Source: Arthrobacter pascens
GTDB lineage: Bacteria > Actinomycetota > Actinomycetes > Actinomycetales > Micrococcaceae
DNA length: 64,000 bases
Direction: 5' to 3'
Assembly: GCF_017052465.1 (NCBI RefSeq)
Contig: NZ_JAFHKT010000145.1
Span: forward strand, 62,001-126,000
Made by a program: the position numbers and the translations under genes. The notes beneath the pieces were generated by a model, which saw only the letters and a list, made by a program, of their open reading frames with translations, was not told the DNA's origin and searched no databases. Positions 58,947 through 64,000 of the stretch are shown here, piece after piece. Every line of letters begins with the position of its first letter. Within the stretch, counting starts at the first letter, position 1.

Positions 58947-60239
58947 ATGTTTTCCTTCAGCATTCCGCTCGGCAAGCTCGTTCGCCGGGTAACCCGGCTC
59001 AGGGGCGGAGGCTCCGCTTTTCCAGGTCTGGTGGTCGAGAAAATCGATCCCGGCTTCATGCAGCGGACACTGTCCACGCTCCCCCATGGGGTCGCGGTGG
59101 TCAGCGGAACCAACGGCAAAACCACCACCACGAAGATGGTGGTGGAGCTCCTTGAAAGCCAGGGCCTGAAGGTCTTCACCAACCGCACGGGAAGCAACTT
59201 CACCCGCGGCGTGGCGGCTGCCCTTCTGGGCGAGGTCGACTGGCGGGGACGCCTCGACGCTGACATTGCGGTACTTGAACTTGATGAAGCCCACGCTGTG
59301 CACTTCGTCAACCGGGTCCCGCCGCGCTACAGCCTCCTGCTGAACGTGCTGCGCGACCAGCTGGACCGCTTCGGGGAAATCGACAAGACGGCGCAGCTCC
59401 TGCAGCAGATCGCCGACAAGACCACCGGAACGGTGGTCTTAAACCGCGAGGATCCGCGGGTCGCACGAATTGCCGAGACCCTCCACGGACCGGACGTGCG
59501 CTACTTCGGCCTCGACGATTCCCTGCTGGGCACGTTTCCCAGCGACGACGAGCTGCGCGCCGGCCCCGGAAGCCCCGCCCCGGCGACGGTCCCCCAAAGG
59601 CAGACTGCCGACGTCGTGCTTCGCCGGGTCGGTGCAGACGACGCCGACTTCGAGTACGACGGCGCCACAGTCACCACCTCGATGAAACTCCGCGGCGTCT
59701 ACAACATCTTCAACGCCGCCGCGGCCCTGGTGCTGGCCCGCAGCATCTGCGGCAGCGGCGCTGCCACCGCGGACCACACGGCGCTGCTCAACGCGCTGTC
59801 CAAGGTGGCCCCTGCTTTCGGCCGCGGCGAGAGCCTGGTGGTGGACGGGCTGCCTCTGGACCTGGTGCTGGTCAAGAACCCCAGCGGATTCCGGCTGGGC
59901 CTGAAGTCTTTCCCTTCGGGCGGGTACGCCACCATGATCGCGATCAACGACAACTACGCTGACGGCCGGGACATGTCCTGGCTGTGGGACGTCGACTTCG
60001 ACTCACTGCGGAAAGACGGCGTGGACCAGGTCAGCGGCTCCCGCGCCTATGACATGGCGCTGCGTCTGCAGTACGACGATGTGGCCGTCCGCGCTGTCAA
60101 CACGGAGATCGCCCCTGCGCTGGCCACCTTCATCGCCGGCGCCAAGGACAAACCGAAGCGCGTCTTCTGCACCTACACAGCCATGCTCGCCATCCGCCGC
60201 GAGCTGTCCAAAATCACCACAGTGGAGGTGGTCTCATGA
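58947..60239 (+). CDS. murT: Lipid II isoglutaminyl synthase, MurT subunit
   Basis: Mur-ligase-like subunit of the MurT-GatD complex that amidates the D-Glu of lipid II. The 430-residue protein has the ATP-binding [11 protein letters not shown] (53-63), [51 protein letters not shown], and a C-terminal DUF1727 domain with [17 protein letters not shown] and [19 protein letters not shown]. The four-Cys zinc ribbon known from staphylococcal MurT is absent; only two Cys occur in the chain. The stop overlaps the gatD start (ATGA). Confidence 0.94.
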   Translation: MFSFSIPLGKLVRRVTRLRGGGSAFPGLVVEKIDPGFMQRTLSTLPHGVAVVSGTNGKTTTTKMVVELLESQGLKVFTNRTGSNFTRGVAAALLGEVDWRGRLDADIAVLELDEAHAVHFVNRVPPRYSLLLNVLRDQLDRFGEIDKTAQLLQQIADKTTGTVVLNREDPRVARIAETLHGPDVRYFGLDDSLLGTFPSDDELRAGPGSPAPATVPQRQTADVVLRRVGADDADFEYDGATVTTSMKLRGVYNIFNAAAALVLARSICGSGAATADHTALLNALSKVAPAFGRGESLVVDGLPLDLVLVKNPSGFRLGLKSFPSGGYATMIAINDNYADGRDMSWLWDVDFDSLRKDGVDQVSGSRAYDMALRLQYDDVAVRAVNTEIAPALATFIAGAKDKPKRVFCTYTAMLAIRRELSKITTVEVVS

Positions 60240-60976
60240 CCCCCGGGACGTCAGGCAGCAAGGGGACCATCCGGGTCCTGCAGCTCTATCCGCGCGACAT
60301 GAACATCTACGGCGACTGGGGCAACGCGCTGGTGCTGCAGCAGCGGCTCAAGTGGCACGGCTACGCCCCGGAACTCCTCGAATACAACCCGGGCGATGAC
60401 TTTCCCGACGAAGTGGACCTGATCGTTGCCGGCGGCGGGCAGGACAGCGGCCAGCTGGTGATCCAGGACGACCTGCAGATGCGGGCGGACACCCTTAGGG
60501 GCCTTGCGGAGGACGACGCGCCGATGCTGGTGATCTGCGGCCTGTACCAGTTGTTCGGACATTTCTTCAAGACGCGCTCGGGCACGGTCATTCCGGGTAT
60601 CGGGATCCTGGATGTGGAAACCCACGGAACGGACGAACGCCTGATCGGCAACGTGAAAGTGACCACTCCCGAGTTCGGCGAGGTCCTTGGCTACGAAAAC
60701 CATAGCGGCCAGACGACCCTCGGCCCGGGCGTGAAGCCCTTGGGCACTGTCGAAAAAGGGACCGGCAACAACAGCAAGGACGGCCATGAGGGCGCCCGCT
60801 ACCGCAACATCGTGGCGAGCTACCTGCACGGCTCCCTGCTCCCCAAGAACCCGGCCATCGCAGACTTCCTGATCCGGAACGCCGTCGAACGCAAATATGG
60901 TTCCTTCACGCCAGGCGAACCGGACGACCACTTCGCTGTTCTGGCCAGGGATCACGCGGCCCGCCGGCCGCGCTAG
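60236..60976 (+). CDS. gatD: Lipid II isoglutaminyl synthase, glutamine amidotransferase subunit GatD
   Basis: Glutaminase partner of MurT, 246 residues, CobB/CobQ-like class I amidotransferase. Opens IRVLQLYPRDMNIYGDWGNALVL, with AGGGQDSGQ, the catalytic Cys101 in LVICGLYQLFG, and the His in ASYLHGSLLPKNP. Amidated lipid II is needed for efficient crosslinking. Coupled to murT by a 4-nt overlap. It converges on the CapA-like gene with a 9-bp gap. Confidence 0.95.
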   Translation: MTPGTSGSKGTIRVLQLYPRDMNIYGDWGNALVLQQRLKWHGYAPELLEYNPGDDFPDEVDLIVAGGGQDSGQLVIQDDLQMRADTLRGLAEDDAPMLVICGLYQLFGHFFKTRSGTVIPGIGILDVETHGTDERLIGNVKVTTPEFGEVLGYENHSGQTTLGPGVKPLGTVEKGTGNNSKDGHEGARYRNIVASYLHGSLLPKNPAIADFLIRNAVERKYGSFTPGEPDDHFAVLARDHAARRPR

Positions 60977-60985
60977 AGAGGCCCG

Positions 60986-62341
60986 CTACTTCTCCTTGCT
61001 GATCAGGAGTTCATGGGCGCCCGCCCTCACGGCACCCATCGATTCCACCACGGCCTTGGTCCGCTGCCGGGTCTCGGCGTCGGCGGCCGGGCTCGCGCAG
61101 ACGCCCTGCGGCGCGTCAGAAGCAACAGAACACCAGCGGTAAGGCGCGTTGACGATGACGGACGGCGCCCAGCCAAGGTCGGCGGCCGTCCACTTGCCGG
61201 CAGCGTCCTGGCTGAACTGGGCGCGCACCAGCAGCCCTTCGTTATTGACCGCATACGTGGGCGACAGCTCCGTCACGCCATTGCCCAGTCCGTAGACGAT
61301 CCATGTTCCCTTGTACTTCTCGATCGGCAGCACCGAGTGCGTGTGGTGCCCATAGATCATGGTGAACTGACCGCTGTCCACCAGGGCGTGGGCCATTTCC
61401 TGCTGTTGGGCATTCGGGACACTCGCGTATTCATCTCCGGCGTGCATGACTCCCAGCACAATGTCCGCGCCGAGTTGCCGCGCCTTCTTCGCCTTGGCAA
61501 TCATCGCCGGGGCGTCGAGCATGTCCACCTGCCAGTCCTGTTCTGGAATCTGGCCGTTCAGGCCGTACGTGGCCTGGATGACGGCGATGTCGGCGGCTGC
61601 CGTCGGCAGGATGAGGATGCCGTTCGAGTCGGCCTCGGTCCGGTAGGAGCCGGTGTGCTGCAGCCCCGAAGCGTCCAGCGCATCCAGGGTCCGGACCAGG
61701 CCGGCGGTACCTTGGTCGATCGTGTGGTTGCTCGCCGTGGTGCACGCCTGGTAGCCCACGCCCTTGGCGGCGGCGATGATCTGCGGCGGCACGTTGAACG
61801 AGGGGTACGCCGAGAACGGGCCCGCCGGGGCGGCCACCGGAGTCTCCTGGTGGCAAATGGCGAGGTCGCTCTGCTCGATGTAGCGCCGCTGGCCCTCCAG
61901 CAGCGGGCCGAAGTCCAGCCCCTTGGAGCCCGCCGCCAAGGCGTCCAGGCGCGCCTGTTCCCACAACTGCGTGTGGACCAGCATGTCGCCGGTGACCACT
62001 ACGGAGGCGCAGCGGACCGCCTGGCATTCGGGTCCGGCGCCGGGGGTCGGCGTCTGGCTGGGAGCAGTGGTCTCGTTGGGAGCCGGCGCCTGCGTGGGAG
62101 TCGCCGCGCCTGATTGTTCCGCAGCCGGGGGAACCGCAGGCGCGCTGGCCGACGTTCCCGGCGAACCGGCCGGCGCAGCAGGCGAGGCGCTGGCAGTCCC
62201 CTGCCCCGGGCCGCCGTCGGATCTGCCCTGGCTGTCGCCCTGACCTGCGATAACGCCGCACGATGCCAGTGCGGCAATGAGTGCCGCCGCCGCAGTGGCC
62301 CGGGCGGTGCGGCTGATCACGGTGGTGTGTGAGTTCCCCAT
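60986..62341 (-). CDS. CapA-family lipoprotein (poly-gamma-glutamate synthesis protein-like)
   Basis: A 451-residue predicted lipoprotein. N-terminal signal ends in the lipobox LASC (about residue 28). A Pro/Ala/Ser/Thr-rich linker of about 80 residues leads to a calcineurin-like CapA domain. Metal-binding motifs visible are VVVTGDMLVH, CTTASNHTIDQG, VLGVMHAGDEY, and YGHHTHSVLP with YGLGN. CapA proteins act in polymer export or as phosphoesterase-like cell-wall enzymes; the substrate here is unknown. No capB or capC is nearby. Divergent from the M3 peptidase. Confidence 0.86.
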   Translation of the reverse strand: MGNSHTTVISRTARATAAAALIAALASCGVIAGQGDSQGRSDGGPGQGTASASPAAPAGSPGTSASAPAVPPAAEQSGAATPTQAPAPNETTAPSQTPTPGAGPECQAVRCASVVVTGDMLVHTQLWEQARLDALAAGSKGLDFGPLLEGQRRYIEQSDLAICHQETPVAAPAGPFSAYPSFNVPPQIIAAAKGVGYQACTTASNHTIDQGTAGLVRTLDALDASGLQHTGSYRTEADSNGILILPTAAADIAVIQATYGLNGQIPEQDWQVDMLDAPAMIAKAKKARQLGADIVLGVMHAGDEYASVPNAQQQEMAHALVDSGQFTMIYGHHTHSVLPIEKYKGTWIVYGLGNGVTELSPTYAVNNEGLLVRAQFSQDAAGKWTAADLGWAPSVIVNAPYRWCSVASDAPQGVCASPAADAETRQRTKAVVESMGAVRAGAHELLISKEK

Positions 62342-62424
62342 GTCCGCAATCCTACGGTGGCCCGCTCTCCAAAAACGCGCCAGGCGTCATTGTGAACTCC
62401 GCGCCTGCATGAAAGGGTTGCTTC

Positions 62425-64000
62425 ATGACCAATCCCCTGCTGAGCCCGAGCGAATTGCCGTTCGGACTGCCTCCCTTCGCGGCCATCGAGGACACCCATT
62501 ACGCCGAGGCGGTGGATGCCGGTTTGGCGGAACACCTGGCCGAGATCCAGGACATTGTGGGCAACCCCGATCCGGCTACCTTCGAGAACACCGCGCTGGC
62601 CATGGAACGCTCCGGCCGCTTGCTGCAGCGCGCCGCCGCGGCATTCTTCACGGTGGTGTCGGCGGACGCCTCGGACGCGATCCAGGACCTCGAAACCGAA
62701 CTCGCGCCGCGCTTCGCCGCCCATCAGGATGCCGTCTACCTTAACCGCGGCCTGTACGAGCGCTTCGCCGCCATCGACACCGCAGGCCTTGATGCCGAGT
62801 CCGTCCGGCTTGTCGAGGAATACCTGAAGGAATTCCGGCAGTCCGGGATCCAGCTGGATGATGAAGGGCAGGAAAAGCTCAAGGGGCTGAATGCGGAGTT
62901 GTCGCGCCTTGGCACGGAGTTCGGACAGCGCGTCAAGGAGGCCATGAAGAGCGCCGCCCTGCTGCTGGACGATGCCGCGGACCTGGCGGGTCTGCCGGCT
63001 GACGACATCGCCAGCGCCGCGGAAGCCGCCCGTGTGGCTGGCCACGAGGGCAAGTTCCTGCTGACCCTCATCCAGCCCAGCAACCAGCCCGCCCTGGCGG
63101 CGCTGGAGAACCGCGACGTCCGCCGCCGCCTCTACGAGGCATCGATCGCCAGGGGCAGCAGCGGCGGGAGCCTTGACGTGCAGGACCTCGTGAAGTCCAT
63201 GGTCCGGTTGCGCGCCGAGAAAGCCACCCTGTTGGGCTTCAGCAACTTCGCCGAACTCGTGGTGGACCGGCAGACCGCCCCGGACTTCGAGGCGGTCCGG
63301 TCCATGCTCAACCGGCTCGCCCCGGCGGCTGTCCGTAATGCCGACACCGAGGCCACTGCCCTGGCCGAGAGTGCCGGCCACCAGCTTGAGGCCTGGGACT
63401 GGGCGTATTACTCGGCGAAGGTGCGCCGCGACCGCTATGCGGTGGACGAGCAGGCCATCCGGCCCTACTTCGAGCTGGACCGGGTCCTGGTGGACGGGGT
63501 GTTCTTCGCGGCCACGTCGCTGTACGGCATCACGTTCCACGAGCGGCCGGACCTCGCCGGCTACCACGCCGACGTCCGTGTCTGGGAAGTGCGCAATGCG
63601 GACGGCTCCGGGCTGGGACTGTTCCTGGGCGACTACTACACGCGGGAAACAAAACGCGGCGGAGCCTGGATGGATTCCCTGGTTGACCAGTCGGACCTGC
63701 TGGGTGCCAGGCCCGTGGTGATCAACAACCTCAACATCTCCAAACCGCCCGCGGGAGAGCCAACCCTGCTGACCCTGGATGAGGTCCGAACCCTCTTCCA
63801 CGAGTTCGGGCACGCCCTGCACGGGCTTTTCTCCGAAGTCACCTATCCGCGGTTCTCGGGCACCGGCGTGCCCCGCGACTTCGTGGAATACCCCTCGCAG
63901 GTCAACGAAATGTGGATCATGTGGCCGGAGGTCCTGGCAAACTATGCCCGCCACCACGCCACGGGCGAGCCGCTCCCCCAGGACGTTGTGGACCGGCTGA
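62425..64000 (+). CDS. M3 family zinc metallopeptidase (oligopeptidase A / dipeptidyl carboxypeptidase type), partial
   Basis: The reading frame from ATG 62425 stays open to the right edge, giving 525 visible codons of an expected 660-700. It starts TNPLLSPSELPFGLPPFAAI and has AAAAFFTVVSADASD. The zinc motif HEFGHALHG (from about residue 459) follows LLTLDEVRTLF, and the third ligand lies in FVEYPSQVNEMW. No signal peptide, so it is a cytoplasmic oligopeptidase that degrades short peptides. AAAGGG lies 7 nt before the ATG. The missing end is a window effect, not a defect. Confidence 0.95.
   Translation, partial: MTNPLLSPSELPFGLPPFAAIEDTHYAEAVDAGLAEHLAEIQDIVGNPDPATFENTALAMERSGRLLQRAAAAFFTVVSADASDAIQDLETELAPRFAAHQDAVYLNRGLYERFAAIDTAGLDAESVRLVEEYLKEFRQSGIQLDDEGQEKLKGLNAELSRLGTEFGQRVKEAMKSAALLLDDAADLAGLPADDIASAAEAARVAGHEGKFLLTLIQPSNQPALAALENRDVRRRLYEASIARGSSGGSLDVQDLVKSMVRLRAEKATLLGFSNFAELVVDRQTAPDFEAVRSMLNRLAPAAVRNADTEATALAESAGHQLEAWDWAYYSAKVRRDRYAVDEQAIRPYFELDRVLVDGVFFAATSLYGITFHERPDLAGYHADVRVWEVRNADGSGLGLFLGDYYTRETKRGGAWMDSLVDQSDLLGARPVVINNLNISKPPAGEPTLLTLDEVRTLFHEFGHALHGLFSEVTYPRFSGTGVPRDFVEYPSQVNEMWIMWPEVLANYARHHATGEPLPQDVVDRL

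Overview
The window is chromosomal DNA of a high-GC actinobacterium, most likely Arthrobacter, Pseudarthrobacter or a close relative in the Micrococcaceae. Reasons are the high GC, frequent GTG and TTG starts, 1- to 8-nt start/stop overlaps, and typical actinobacterial gene orders: pyrR-pyrBC-carAB-pyrF-mihF, alaS-ruvX-mltG-aroECKB-efp-nusB, pdxT-yebC-ruvCAB-yajC-secDF-rel, and murT-gatD. I see no tRNA, rRNA, CRISPR, insertion sequence, prophage or replication origin. No gene-free stretch exceeds about 300 bases.

Layout. 1-9.3 kb: pyrimidine operon on the minus strand, with a PyrR-binding hairpin just before pyrR. 9.4-10.6 kb: a PrsW-type membrane protease on the plus strand, ending in a bidirectional terminator. 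10.7-22.1 kb: a long minus-strand run of nusB, efp, a TPR protein, shikimate-pathway genes, mltG, ruvX, alaS and two small membrane proteins. 22.2-25.3 kb: rpsD, rarA and an actinobacterial VLRF1-type peptidyl-tRNA hydrolase.

25.3-39.8 kb is the accessory region. It holds a complete class I cytochrome P450 system (P450, ferredoxin reductase, ferredoxin), two KstD-like flavoprotein dehydrogenases, an SDR alcohol dehydrogenase, a Dabb-domain protein, an MHS-family transporter and two paralogous IclR regulators. This content, and the order flavoprotein-Dabb-transporter, resembles the cyclohexanecarboxylate aromatization (chc) cluster described in Sinomonas cyclohexanicum. The proposed route is 4-hydroxylation by the P450, oxidation to the 4-oxo acid by the SDR, and two flavin-dependent desaturations to 4-hydroxybenzoate. 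The three transcription units share a TTCCGTTCATCGGT-like motif, a candidate IclR operator. A copper operon (CopB-type ATPase, DUF6153, DUF305) with a CsoR-like operator inside its promoter splits the P450 unit from the rest.

40.0-64.0 kb is housekeeping again: a GNAT protein, aspS, an APC permease, hisS, a membrane-anchored cyclophilin, a DUF349 protein, an AbiEi-like protein running antisense into the end of rel, rel, secF-secD-yajC, ruvB-ruvA-ruvC, yebC, pdxT, the divergent murT-gatD pair, a CapA-like lipoprotein and the first 525 codons of an M3 metallopeptidase cut by the window edge.
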